44,438 bases of DNA. Origin: Sphingobacterium sp. (lineage in GTDB: Bacteria; Bacteroidota; Bacteroidia; Sphingobacteriales; Sphingobacteriaceae). Below the pieces are notes generated by a model. The model made no database searches. It was not told the DNA's origin and saw only the letters and a program-made list of their open reading frames with translations. Position 1 is the first letter of the stretch. Each line of letters opens with the position of its first letter. The translations under genes and the position numbers were made by a program. Where the stretch lies: contig JALAGS010000101.1 in NCBI GenBank assembly GCA_022712315.1, forward strand, positions 1 through 44,438. Direction: 5' to 3'. Shown piece by piece: positions 1 through 7,034 of this stretch.

Positions 1-39
1 ATATTTTTTTAATTTTGATAAATTATTAGTCTAAAGTTT

Positions 40-1053
40 ATGTTCAAAATCTTTTTTTTTATTGTTTGCTTCTCCATTTTCAATATTTGCCGTGCCCAAA
101 ATATGGAAGTAACTAAATTGATTGATCAATTTATAGATACATTGGAAACTCATTCTTTTATGCGTAGTCAAATCGATTTCGATAAATTGCGCAAAGAAAC
201 AAAGTTAAGTGTAAGGAATATTAATTCGACAGATTCATTAATGCCGACCTTTAAAAAGATAGTTTCCGGATTAAAGGACCATCATTCCAGTGTACATAGA
301 GCCAAGGGACCTATTGACGAGTTGGCGCTCATTAAAAAGTATGCTAATACAACTTATGCACAATTAGGACTACCTGGACCAAATTTCCAGCATCGTTTGA
401 TCGAAGATAAATATGCGTACATCAATGTCCCGGGTATCGATTTGGAACATCGTATGTATATTGACACTTTACAAAAACAGCTGCTTGAGCTGGATGGAAA
501 ACAACCTAAGGCGTGGATTATCGATTTAACTGAAAATGAAGGTGGGAGTAGCTCACCAATGATTATTCCTTTTCATGGTCTAATAGATAGTACAGAAACG
601 TTTTGTTATTTTGATGGAACACTAGACAAACACGGAAATGAGGTGTTGGTAGATAGATTCCAGATTCCCCAAAATGGTTTATATATAGATAATGACGTTG
701 AAGCAAAATATTTTAAATTTGACACCGTTCAAATGCTACCGCTTAAAAATAATAAGATACCAATAATTGTTTTGATTTCTGAAATAACGGCGAGCTCTGG
801 AGAGATTGCTGCATGCCATTTTTTAGGGCAAAAGAATGTGACTGTCATCGGAACTACGTCTGCCGGATTAACTTCAGGAAATGAACTTTATTATGTAGAT
901 AAAGGTTATTCCATTAATTTAATGACTGGGTTATTGCACAATAGAAAAGGAAAGGCTTATGATGTTGGAGAAGGCATAAGGCCAGATATCATGATTGTGT
1001 ATCCGCAAAATATACAAAGCTCTAAAGAACGTCATCAATATATTAGCGAATAA
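40..1053 (+). CDS. S41-family (C-terminal-processing-like) secreted peptidase
   Basis: A 337-residue protein with an N-terminal signal peptide (hydrophobic residues 3-17, likely cleavage after the AQ near residue 20). The C-terminal half carries the S41 serine-peptidase signature: a strand ending in IIDLTENEGGSS (around residues 161-172) and the motif EITASSGEIA (248-257), where Ser252/253 is the expected nucleophile position, followed by GTTSAGLTSGN. No PDZ domain is visible, so it is a short S41 protein like many Bacteroidota periplasmic members, not a full CtpA/Prc. It begins close to the window edge, so upstream partners are not visible, and a 785-bp non-coding stretch follows. Family is clear; substrate is unknown. 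Confidence 0.85.
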   Translation: MFKIFFFIVCFSIFNICRAQNMEVTKLIDQFIDTLETHSFMRSQIDFDKLRKETKLSVRNINSTDSLMPTFKKIVSGLKDHHSSVHRAKGPIDELALIKKYANTTYAQLGLPGPNFQHRLIEDKYAYINVPGIDLEHRMYIDTLQKQLLELDGKQPKAWIIDLTENEGGSSSPMIIPFHGLIDSTETFCYFDGTLDKHGNEVLVDRFQIPQNGLYIDNDVEAKYFKFDTVQMLPLKNNKIPIIVLISEITASSGEIAACHFLGQKNVTVIGTTSAGLTSGNELYYVDKGYSINLMTGLLHNRKGKAYDVGEGIRPDIMIVYPQNIQSSKERHQYISE

Positions 1054-1524
1054 ATCAATATTTATAGATAAGGCGCTTGAGTTTTTGGCTTCTAAAGGTA
1101 TTTAACTTTTTAGTGGAAAATTCCACAGATTTTAAAAGTAAAAACACTGAGAATTCCTTGTCTTGCCCTCTTAGCCAGGAGGAGGTTTGTTAACAGATAT
1201 AGAATGGATATAATGGTCGCGGAGAAAAAGTAAAATACTAAAATATAATTTTTAGCATCTAAAAGGTGGCGGTCTGTATAAAATGTACTTTCCTTTTTTT
1301 TATCAATTTTTTAGGAATTCCACATATTGTTGGTCTCAATAATATCTTGAACTATCATAATTGCCTACCAAAGCATGATAAGTAGACTATAGTTGTAAAA
1401 AATGGATTTTGTTCAAGCGTCCATACTATCCATCGATAATATGTTAAACATCTGCATGGCTATCTCGTAGTTTTATGGATGGTACTAAAAGCAAGAAACC
1501 GTGTGCCTTTTTTATTCAATATGG
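1054..1524. other. AT-rich intergenic stretch without a gene
   Basis: I see no ORF with coding character, no tRNA-like fold and no strong terminator in these 471 bases. A conserved hairpin block (1525 onward) begins right after it. In the neighbouring cassette the equivalent hairpin lies directly behind a membrane-protein gene, so this stretch may be where a lost gene once sat, but no recognisable remnant survives. Confidence 0.5.
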
Positions 1525-1570
1525 TGTACGCATGTGAACAATACCCCTATAAACTGTTCGCATCCGTACA
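1525..1570. repeat. 16-bp-arm hairpin, copy 1
   Basis: Arms 1525-1540 (TGTACGCATGTGAACA) and 1555-1570 (TGTTCGCATCCGTACA) around a 14-nt loop. Pairing holds at 15 of 16 positions if one G-T wobble is counted; there is one C-C mismatch. A T-rich run follows (CTTTTTTT). The same hairpin occurs at 2931-2976 with covarying changes. It is possibly a terminator or an RNA-level element. Confidence 0.7.
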
Positions 1571-1785
1571 TTTGCTTTTTTTGAAAAATATGGTAAATAG
1601 ACTTTATGGTGCCATAGGGAGCATAATTAAACTCCATGGGCAACTGGTATAGTATTTGGCATGCTGCTAATAAAATGGATAATAAGTTCTCTATGTATGC
1701 TGACTTTCACCTTTCGATTTCTGCCATCCACCGAGTTTTGTTGGGTGTTGATCTAAATCCGTTAGCCTAGAGGCATATTGAATCC

Positions 1786-1793
1786 TAGTTTTG
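1786..1793 (+). promoter_or_regulatory. TAnnTTTG promoter element of NTF2-like gene 1
   Basis: TAGTTTTG matches the Bacteroidota -7 consensus TAnnTTTG and sits 45 bp before the ATG. It is conserved at the equivalent position of both other copies (3224-3231, 43082-43089). No good -33 TTTG is visible 19-21 bp upstream. Confidence 0.7.
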
Positions 1794-1838
1794 AGTCAAC
1801 AAATAAGAAGATAAAACGATAATATAAAAAAAGACATT

Positions 1839-2285
1839 ATGAAAACGCTAGTAAAAACAATCGCAGCAGCAGCCCTAATCGCAGTATCCACATTTGCTAT
1901 GGCAGCTGAAGGACCCGGCTCAAAAGCAGCAAAAACAAATGTTAACCTGTCAACAGCAGATTTCGCCTTAACCCATTATGTTGCAGTGACGACTGAAGGA
2001 GAATCAGCTGGTGTAGAGCAGCTATTTGCTGAAGATTTCAGCCAAAAGATCCAGGCTTCCAATTTAAAAAGCAATAGCCGTGGGGAAGTGGTTAAATCCT
2101 TGAAAAAACAAAAAGGTGAGAAACTAAACTGTACAGTAAGTACGGACATTCTTGAAGAGTCTGCCGATTATATGGTTGCAAGGGTGACTTTGAAATTTGA
2201 AGATTTTACCAAGACTGACCTGGTGACTTTGATCCGCGACGGTAAAGAATGGAAAGTTTCCAAATCAATCAATTCGTATAAATAA
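1839..2285 (+). CDS. Secreted NTF2/SnoaL-like (putative lumazine-binding fold) protein, copy 1
   Basis: 148 residues with a Sec signal peptide (MKTLVKTIAAAALIAVSTFAMA, cleavage after residue 22). The mature part has the cone-shaped NTF2-like pattern: an N-terminal helix (FALTHYVAVTTEGESAGVEQLFAEDF), a central variable helix region, then strands ending in TLKFEDFTKTDLVTLIRDGKEWKVSKSINSY. Proteins like this are usually annotated as putative lumazine-binding or nuclear transport factor 2 family; the ligand or reaction is unknown. Paralogs of identical length lie at 3281-3727 and 43138-43584; the latter differs at roughly 22 positions by hand alignment. A terminator follows, so the gene is probably monocistronic, with a membrane-protein gene under its own promoter next. 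Confidence 0.85.
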   Translation: MKTLVKTIAAAALIAVSTFAMAAEGPGSKAAKTNVNLSTADFALTHYVAVTTEGESAGVEQLFAEDFSQKIQASNLKSNSRGEVVKSLKKQKGEKLNCTVSTDILEESADYMVARVTLKFEDFTKTDLVTLIRDGKEWKVSKSINSYK

Positions 2286-2318
2286 GAGCCATTTCAAACA
2301 AGTATATATATGTTGTAG

Positions 2319-2347
2319 AGCCACATCGAGAGATGTGGCTTTTTTTT
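2319..2347 (+). terminator. Rho-independent terminator after NTF2-like gene 1
   Basis: A perfect 8-bp stem, AGCCACAT (2319-2326) with ATGTGGCT (2333-2340), loop CGAGAG, then a T run to 2347. The same terminator, slightly diverged, follows both paralogs. Confidence 0.9.
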
Positions 2348-2355
2348 GCCTTTTG

Positions 2356-2389
2356 TCAAATTTTTGATCTTAAAAGAGAGGTAGCTTTG
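2356..2389 (+). promoter_or_regulatory. Promoter region of membrane-protein gene 1
   Basis: Contains the inverted repeat TCAAA-TT-TTTGA (2356-2367) and TAGCTTTG (2382-2389), matching TAnnTTTG. Exactly the same elements at the same spacing precede the paralog at 43756 (43702-43735). The inverted repeat may be an operator; the distance from TTTG to the -7 element (15 bp) is shorter than the usual 19-21. Confidence 0.65.
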
Positions 2390-2408
2390 AATATTAACAT
2401 ATACAACT

Positions 2409-2906
2409 ATGGCGATCTACAATTATTTAGAGAGAAAACTCATACAATATCGGGGTCTAATTAATATCATTACGATAATATTACTTTTGCTTTTGCCCTT
2501 ACCGAATGAAAAGGTTACGTTGCTTTTTTTTATGTTAATATTTATCGCTTTATTTCAACTTGTTTTTTGCATAGATCCTAATAATTTTTCATCGATTTGG
2601 CCCTTAGCATTTACAGCACTATTAGCTGTTTTTTATATCATAATTAGCGTGTACGTAGTGTTAAATTCCTTTTATATAATCAAATGGAGAGTGAGCGTCA
2701 AAATGGATATTATCTTTTCAGTATTTATCAGCATAGCTGGTCTTTATAGCTTACATGCTACTATAAATCACCCCAATACGTTCTCAATTGTTATGGTAGC
2801 ATTATTTTTTGTTTTCAATACGTTAAGGTGTTTTCCTCAATTTAGAAAATCTAGATTAAATGGCGATAAAGAAAACCAAATAGGTCAACAATCAACGAAT
2901 AATTAA
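2409..2906 (+). CDS. Small four-helix inner-membrane protein, copy 1
   Basis: 165 residues with four hydrophobic segments (about residues 16-32, 36-55, 64-90 and 99-140, the last long enough for two helices). A short charged N-terminus (ERKLIQYRG) precedes helix 1, and a polar tail KSRLNGDKENQIGQQSTNN ends the protein. I recognise no named family. A clear paralog lies at 43756-44205, sharing NIITI, LLLPLP, EK-TLLFFM and SI-AGLYSLHA. Both copies sit directly downstream of an NTF2-like gene with their own conserved promoter, so the pair is an inherited cassette. Function is unknown; a small membrane partner or sensor would be a guess. Confidence 0.75.
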   Translation: MAIYNYLERKLIQYRGLINIITIILLLLLPLPNEKVTLLFFMLIFIALFQLVFCIDPNNFSSIWPLAFTALLAVFYIIISVYVVLNSFYIIKWRVSVKMDIIFSVFISIAGLYSLHATINHPNTFSIVMVALFFVFNTLRCFPQFRKSRLNGDKENQIGQQSTNN

Positions 2907-2930
2907 TCTTTTGTATGGCTATCTATGCGG

Positions 2931-2976
2931 TGTGCGCATGCGGACAATCTATTTAGAAACTGTTCGTATGCGCACA
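2931..2976. repeat. 16-bp-arm hairpin, copy 2
   Basis: Arms 2931-2946 (TGTGCGCATGCGGACA) and 2961-2976 (TGTTCGTATGCGCACA), 14-nt loop. All 16 positions can pair with two G-T wobbles. It lies 24 bp after the membrane-protein stop and is followed by TTTCATTTTTTAG, so it can act as that gene's terminator. Compared with copy 1, an A-T pair became G-C at position 4 and the C-C mismatch became C-G at position 7, so the fold has been kept. Confidence 0.75.
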
Positions 2977-3199
2977 TTTCATTTTTTAGAAGAAGATCTA
3001 AAAAATGCTCTTATGGGAGCTGGTAAGCGTAAATGTGCTTATTATACCCACTGGTATAGTATTTGGCATGAAGCTGCTAAAATAGTTCTTGCATTCTTTA
3101 TTTACGCCTTAGTATAGAAACTGTCCGGGATAGCAAATGAAAACTTACCTTTTCATTTCCGCTATTCACCGAGTTCCGACGATCATTGGTCTAAAGTCC

Positions 3200-3231
3200 A
3201 TAGGCTAGTGACCTATTGAAGCGTAGTTTTG
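3200..3231 (+). promoter_or_regulatory. Promoter with overlapping inverted repeat, NTF2-like gene 2
   Basis: Inverted repeat ATAGG (3200-3204) / CCTAT (3212-3216) lies where a -33 element would be, followed by TAGTTTTG (3224-3231). The arrangement is repeated upstream of the third copy as ATAGGC/GCCTAT. It is a candidate operator. Confidence 0.6.
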
Positions 3232-3280
3232 AATTGAAAAGTAAGGATATATAAACTAACACAATAGAACAAAAGACATT

Positions 3281-3727
3281 ATGAAAGTATTCGTAAAATC
3301 ATTCACAGCGGCAGCTTTAATCGCTTTATCGTCATTTGCTATAGCAATTGAAAGACCGGTATTAAAACCAGAAAAAGTTAGCATTAATCTCTCCACAGCA
3401 GACTTTGCTTTGCAGCATTATGTTGCGGTAACGACAGCCGGAGGATCTGCAGGCCTAGAGCAGTTATTTTCCCAAGATTTCAATCAAAAGATTCAGGCCT
3501 CCAATTTGCATACTTACGGACGCCGGGCAGTAATTGAATCTTTAAGAAAACAGCGGGGAGAAATTATGAACTGTAAAACCAATATCAGGATAGTCGAAAA
3601 ATCTGCAGATTATATGATTGCAAAAATTGTATTGAAATTTGACAGCTTTAGCATGACTGACCTGGTGACCTTGGTTTACGAGAACGGCATCTGGCAGGTG
3701 TCCAAGTCTATCCATTCTTATCGGTAG
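3281..3727 (+). CDS. Secreted NTF2/SnoaL-like protein, copy 2 (diverged)
   Basis: 148 residues, the same length and layout as copies 1 and 3, with signal peptide MKVFVKSFTAAALIALSSFAIA. It is visibly more diverged: the conserved KGEKLNCTVSTDILEESADYM becomes a RGEIMNCKTNIRIVEKSADYM-type stretch and the C-terminus ends SIHSYR. Retained core motifs are NLSTADFAL-HYVAVTT, QKIQASNL and TDLVTL. No membrane-protein gene follows this copy; instead there is a 24-bp tandem duplication across the stop codon and then the family terminator. Role unknown; promoter structure is like copies 1 and 3. Confidence 0.85.
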   Translation: MKVFVKSFTAAALIALSSFAIAIERPVLKPEKVSINLSTADFALQHYVAVTTAGGSAGLEQLFSQDFNQKIQASNLHTYGRRAVIESLRKQRGEIMNCKTNIRIVEKSADYMIAKIVLKFDSFSMTDLVTLVYENGIWQVSKSIHSYR

Positions 3728-3763
3728 GAGCAATTCCTCTCTTATCGATAGGAGCAATTCCTC
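3716..3763 (+). repeat. 24-bp tandem repeat spanning the stop codon
   Basis: Two units, 3716-3739 and 3740-3763, differ at one base (TCGGTAGG versus TCGATAGG). The stop codon 3725-3727 lies in the first unit, so the second unit is untranslated. Each unit contains the near-palindrome GAGCAATTCCTC. Neither paralog has it, so it is a local recent duplication. Confidence 0.85.
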
Positions 3764-3781
3764 AAAATATATAAGTTGAAA

Positions 3782-3808
3782 AGCCATATCCCTCAATGTG
3801 GCTTTTTT
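3782..3808 (+). terminator. Rho-independent terminator after NTF2-like gene 2
   Basis: AGCCATAT (3782-3789) pairs with ATGTGGCT (3796-3803), including one G-T, followed by six T. It is homologous to the terminators of the other two copies. Confidence 0.85.
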
Positions 3809-4021
3809 AAGCACTATTCTTCAATAGCGCACTTTTCGATGAAACTAATGGAACAAGGAGCCCATTTCTAATTTATCTCCTATTTCTCTTCTTGGCTCCA
3901 TTATTGTATTAAGTCAGTTTTTTATAGGGAGCAGGACAATAGAGTATCCTTTATTTTAAATCGCGGAAATGAGATGGATAAGTTTTTTCTTTGCGATTTA
4001 CCTAATGTGGTTGGAATTCTT

Positions 4022-4029
4022 TAGTTTTG
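4022..4029 (+). promoter_or_regulatory. TAnnTTTG element of the TPR gene
   Basis: TAGTTTTG overlaps a possible TTG start at 4027. Transcription would begin a few bases further on, which rules the TTG out and supports the ATG at 4111. Confidence 0.5.
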
Positions 4030-4110
4030 GCTATACTGATTAGGTTAAGATTACACTATTGCCTCCTCGGCAAAAAAACGTTTGGAAAACTCAAAAAATA
4101 CGGACGAACA

Positions 4111-6669
4111 ATGATATTGAAAGAAAGAATTGGCCACAACTACCTGAAATACCTGTTTACGGGGACGCTTTCGGCTTTGCTGGCTACAGGGTATGGGCAG
4201 GAAGTTCAGAAACAGCAGAAGGATAAGAAAGAACAGCAAGATAAGAAAGAGCAGCAACATATTGAGCAGGGAAGTAGGGGACAGGTTCAAACTATGGATT
4301 CCATCGATGTTGTACGTGACTACCGGCCTATGCTAGCCGATGCCGTCAAGGTGCGCCGGAGCCCGGATATGCAACGTATCAACCGCGATGCTATCGAGAC
4401 GGAGTTACGTCAGATCGCAACCACTACTTTTTTAGCACAGCAAAAATATAAGCAGGCTTACTACCATGAACTGATGAAACGCCATCCGGACGCTTCGCAA
4501 AGTAATATCGATAATTACCGAATCGGCTATCTGGCTTATGGAGCCGGTGAGTATAAAAGAGCGAGTGGTATGTTGGAGTCGATTAAACCTTCGGACGCCT
4601 TTTATCAGGGAGCGGTCATGACGTTGGCACACATCGCCCTGGAAAGCGGCGATAAGCAAGCCGCACGCAATGCCTTTGTCAAAGCGACAAAACTGGATCT
4701 CGACCGGCAAGTGAAAGCCGACGCGCTATTTAATTATGCTAAAGTCCTGCTCGCCATGGACTCCACTCAAGCTGCACAAAAAGTCCTAGAGAAGTATATC
4801 GCCCAGGAAGTGAAACCTATCGATCCGGGTGTAAAAAGACAGGAAAGTCCGGAAACACTATCGGCTGAAATCCTGCGGGGGACAACCAACTTCCATGCTG
4901 GGGTCAGCATGCTGGAATCGCTAAAGGAGCGCGGCCGGGAAGTCGATGCGATCTATCAAAAGGTAACTTACTACCGCGGACTTGAGTTTTACAACGAGCG
5001 CGCTTTCGAAAATAGCATATCTATGTTTATGCGATCGGAAAAGTTTCCGATCAATGCCGAAATGGCAGCTCTCGCCACCTACTGGAAAGCGGAGGCAATG
5101 TATGAAGTCCGCAAATTCGGAGAAGCGGTAGAAAACTTCTCCCGGTTCCTGGGTTTGCCTGCCGCAAGGAACAGCGACGTATATAATTATGCCAATTATG
5201 GCTTAGCTTATGCGGCTTATCGGAATAACCGTTTTGAACTGGCAGCCGATTATTTTGAACGATTTCTAGCTGCTGGGGGAAGTACGGTAGATCAAAATAT
5301 ACGGTACGACGTCATTGCACGTCTGGGCGATTCGTACCTGTGCTTGCGCAACTACAGTCGGGCAAACAAATACTATGATCAGCTGATCAATGGCAAGGCT
5401 CCTAATCAGGATTATGCCTTCTTCCAGCGCGGTGTGATCTTTGGTTTGCAGGGTGATAATGAAACCAAGCTCAGTACCCTACGGTCCGTTCTGAAACAAT
5501 TTCCATCTTCGAACTATGCCGACGATGCAGCCTTTGAAATCCCCTATACCTATTTCACCATGGGGGATTATGATAATGCACTCAAAGGTCTGCAAGGGAT
5601 GATCGAAAAGTACCCCCGCAGCAGTTATATTCCCCGTGCTTTAATGACCATAGGGCTTGTGCAGTATAACAACGATGAGCCAGAAGCAGCGAAGGCCACT
5701 TTCCAGACGGTAGTGGAGAAATATGCTAGAACCGCTGAGGCCGAGCAGGCAATGCGTTTTATCGAAAACATCTACCTCGATCAGGGGGATGCTTCGAGCT
5801 ATATTCGTTACGCTGTCGAAACCAATGTCGGCAATCTGAGTCCTGCGGAGCAGGATGACATGGCTTTCCAGGCAGCTCATTCCCTGTTTGCCCGGGGAGA
5901 ATACGGAGCAGCTGTGGAAGCGATCAACGCCTATTTTGACAAATTTCCGAAGCCCAAACAAGAAAAATTCGCTCGTTACATCCGTGGGGTGAGTTCGTAC
6001 CGTACAGGGCATCCGCAGGAAGCACTGCATGATCTGAATATCATCCTAAATGACTGGACAAGTAAGTATTCCGAGAATACCCTGCTCACAGTGGCTGCGC
6101 TGTACCTGGACCTCAAAGAATATAATGAGGCTATTGTACACCTCAAAAAATTAGAGCTCAATGAAGAATATAAAAAGAACTATGGCTACGCAGTGACAAA
6201 CCTAATGATTTGTTATTTCGAACTCGGTGATATGGAACAGATGGCCAAGTACGCGAGCCTGATCAAGAATTATAGCGGAGCAACCGAAGAAGAAATTGCT
6301 AAGGCACATTTGTACAGTGGAAAAGCTTTATTGAAAGAAAAGAATATAGCATCCGCTATGAAGGAGTTCAACCTGGCTGCGCTGAAGAGCCAATCGGCGG
6401 TAGGTGCAGAGGCACGGTACCGCGTGGCGTTATTGCAGTATGAGAACAAAGAATATGATAAAACGCTGGAAACAGCCTTTGATGTGATCAACAACAGGCA
6501 GGCACAAGAATACTGGGTGGCCAAGAGTTTCATTTTACTAGCAGATGCCTATGCGCGCAAAGGCAATACGTTCCAGGCGAAGAGTACATTGAAAAGTGTG
6601 ATTGATAATTATGACAAAAACGATGATATCGTTCCATCGGCAAAGGAGCGCTTACAGAAATTAAAGTAA
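4111..6669 (+). CDS. Large secreted tetratricopeptide-repeat protein
   Basis: 852 residues from the ATG at 4111. The open frame extends to a TTG at 4027, but that codon lies inside a TAnnTTTG promoter element, and the signal peptide (hydrophobic KYLFTGTLSALLATGYGQ) fits the ATG. A lysine/glutamine-rich linker (QKQQKDKKEQQDKKEQQ) follows the signal peptide, then helical TPR repeats run to the C-terminus, with typical repeats such as ALKGLQGMIEKYPRSSYIPRA, A-ATFQTVVEKYARTAEAEQA and TLKSVIDNYDKN. Such roughly 850-1000-residue TPR proteins are common in the Bacteroidota periplasm and likely act as scaffolds. The gene is monocistronic, with its own promoter and terminator. No enzymatic motif was seen. 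Confidence 0.8.
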   Translation: MILKERIGHNYLKYLFTGTLSALLATGYGQEVQKQQKDKKEQQDKKEQQHIEQGSRGQVQTMDSIDVVRDYRPMLADAVKVRRSPDMQRINRDAIETELRQIATTTFLAQQKYKQAYYHELMKRHPDASQSNIDNYRIGYLAYGAGEYKRASGMLESIKPSDAFYQGAVMTLAHIALESGDKQAARNAFVKATKLDLDRQVKADALFNYAKVLLAMDSTQAAQKVLEKYIAQEVKPIDPGVKRQESPETLSAEILRGTTNFHAGVSMLESLKERGREVDAIYQKVTYYRGLEFYNERAFENSISMFMRSEKFPINAEMAALATYWKAEAMYEVRKFGEAVENFSRFLGLPAARNSDVYNYANYGLAYAAYRNNRFELAADYFERFLAAGGSTVDQNIRYDVIARLGDSYLCLRNYSRANKYYDQLINGKAPNQDYAFFQRGVIFGLQGDNETKLSTLRSVLKQFPSSNYADDAAFEIPYTYFTMGDYDNALKGLQGMIEKYPRSSYIPRALMTIGLVQYNNDEPEAAKATFQTVVEKYARTAEAEQAMRFIENIYLDQGDASSYIRYAVETNVGNLSPAEQDDMAFQAAHSLFARGEYGAAVEAINAYFDKFPKPKQEKFARYIRGVSSYRTGHPQEALHDLNIILNDWTSKYSENTLLTVAALYLDLKEYNEAIVHLKKLELNEEYKKNYGYAVTNLMICYFELGDMEQMAKYASLIKNYSGATEEEIAKAHLYSGKALLKEKNIASAMKEFNLAALKSQSAVGAEARYRVALLQYENKEYDKTLETAFDVINNRQAQEYWVAKSFILLADAYARKGNTFQAKSTLKSVIDNYDKNDDIVPSAKERLQKLK

Positions 6670-6749
6670 CAGCTTGGAAGATCCGTACGAAAAAAAGTGA
6701 TGGAGCTTTTCAATGCTATTAAATAAAAAAATAATAGAATCTATATTTT

Positions 6750-6774
6750 AAAAGCCCGAGAATTCGGGCTTTTT
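6750..6774 (+). terminator. Rho-independent terminator after the TPR gene
   Basis: AAAAGCCCGA (6750-6759) pairs with TCGGGCTTTT (6764-6773) across a 4-nt loop, continuing into a T run. Confidence 0.9.
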
Positions 6775-6860
6775 ACGTTTCCCTGCATTTAACCCTTATT
6801 CTCCTCAAGGGATGGATTTCTCTGATCCCAGCTAGTTTAGAGCGATTATACCTAATTCTG

Positions 6861-6895
6861 TACAAAAACGAACCATTTCTGAACAAATCAATACC
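6861..6895 (+). promoter_or_regulatory. Tandem direct-repeat operator of PUL A operon 1 (candidate HTCS site)
   Basis: Half-site 1, TACAAAAACGAACC (6861-6874), and half-site 2, AACAAATCAATACC (6882-6895), start 21 bp apart. Half-site 1 is identical to one half-site upstream of the SusC operon (19733-19746). The second half-site ends 21 bp before a TAnnTTTG element. AraC-type regulators of the HTCS class bind tandem direct repeats spaced by about two helical turns, which this matches. That the HTCS at 14289 binds here is an inference. Confidence 0.7.
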
Positions 6896-6916
6896 CTAGC
6901 GGAAACCTGTTGCGGC

Positions 6917-6924
6917 TATTTTTG
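6917..6924 (+). promoter_or_regulatory. TAnnTTTG element of PUL A operon 1
   Basis: TATTTTTG, about 110 bp before the first ATG, just downstream of the direct-repeat operator. No good -33 TTTG is present, as expected for an activator-dependent promoter. Confidence 0.6.
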
Positions 6925-7034
6925 TGTCGTATTCCAGTAAATCAATTTGATTTAAGTAAGACCAATAATTTTTAAACTATAAAGCCGCTGATGAAACTTG
7001 AATACAGTAACCAAAGGGCAATAGACTTAAGAAT

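Larger units (their letters stand above)
1525..1838 (+). repeat. Duplicated upstream block of the NTF2-like cassette, copy 1
   Basis: This stretch aligns with 2931-3280. Shared landmarks in order are the hairpin, a 21-base exact match (1643-1663 versus 3049-3069), a CACCGAGTT stretch, the TAGTTTTG element and AAAGACATTATG at the start codon. The block precedes a paralogous gene each time, so it was duplicated together with the gene. Confidence 0.75.
2931..3280 (+). repeat. Duplicated upstream block of the NTF2-like cassette, copy 2
   Basis: Homologous to 1525-1838 (same hairpin, 21-base exact match at 3049-3069, conserved leader and TAGTTTTG). The roughly 125 bp nearest the gene are also conserved upstream of the third copy, from about 43005. 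Confidence 0.75.

Noticed and set aside
1054..1838. Non-coding RNA or CRISPR-like array in the long left gap
   Set aside because: No regularly spaced repeats; the only structure is the single hairpin and the duplicated leader, already listed.
2911..3117. 68-codon open frame behind membrane-protein gene 1
   Set aside because: It starts with TTG, lies inside the duplicated non-coding block and its repeated VRMRT segments come from the two arms of the hairpin; copy 1 of the block has no matching frame.
4027..4110. Upstream extension of the TPR gene to a TTG start
   Set aside because: The TTG overlaps a TAnnTTTG promoter element and the signal peptide fits the ATG at 4111.
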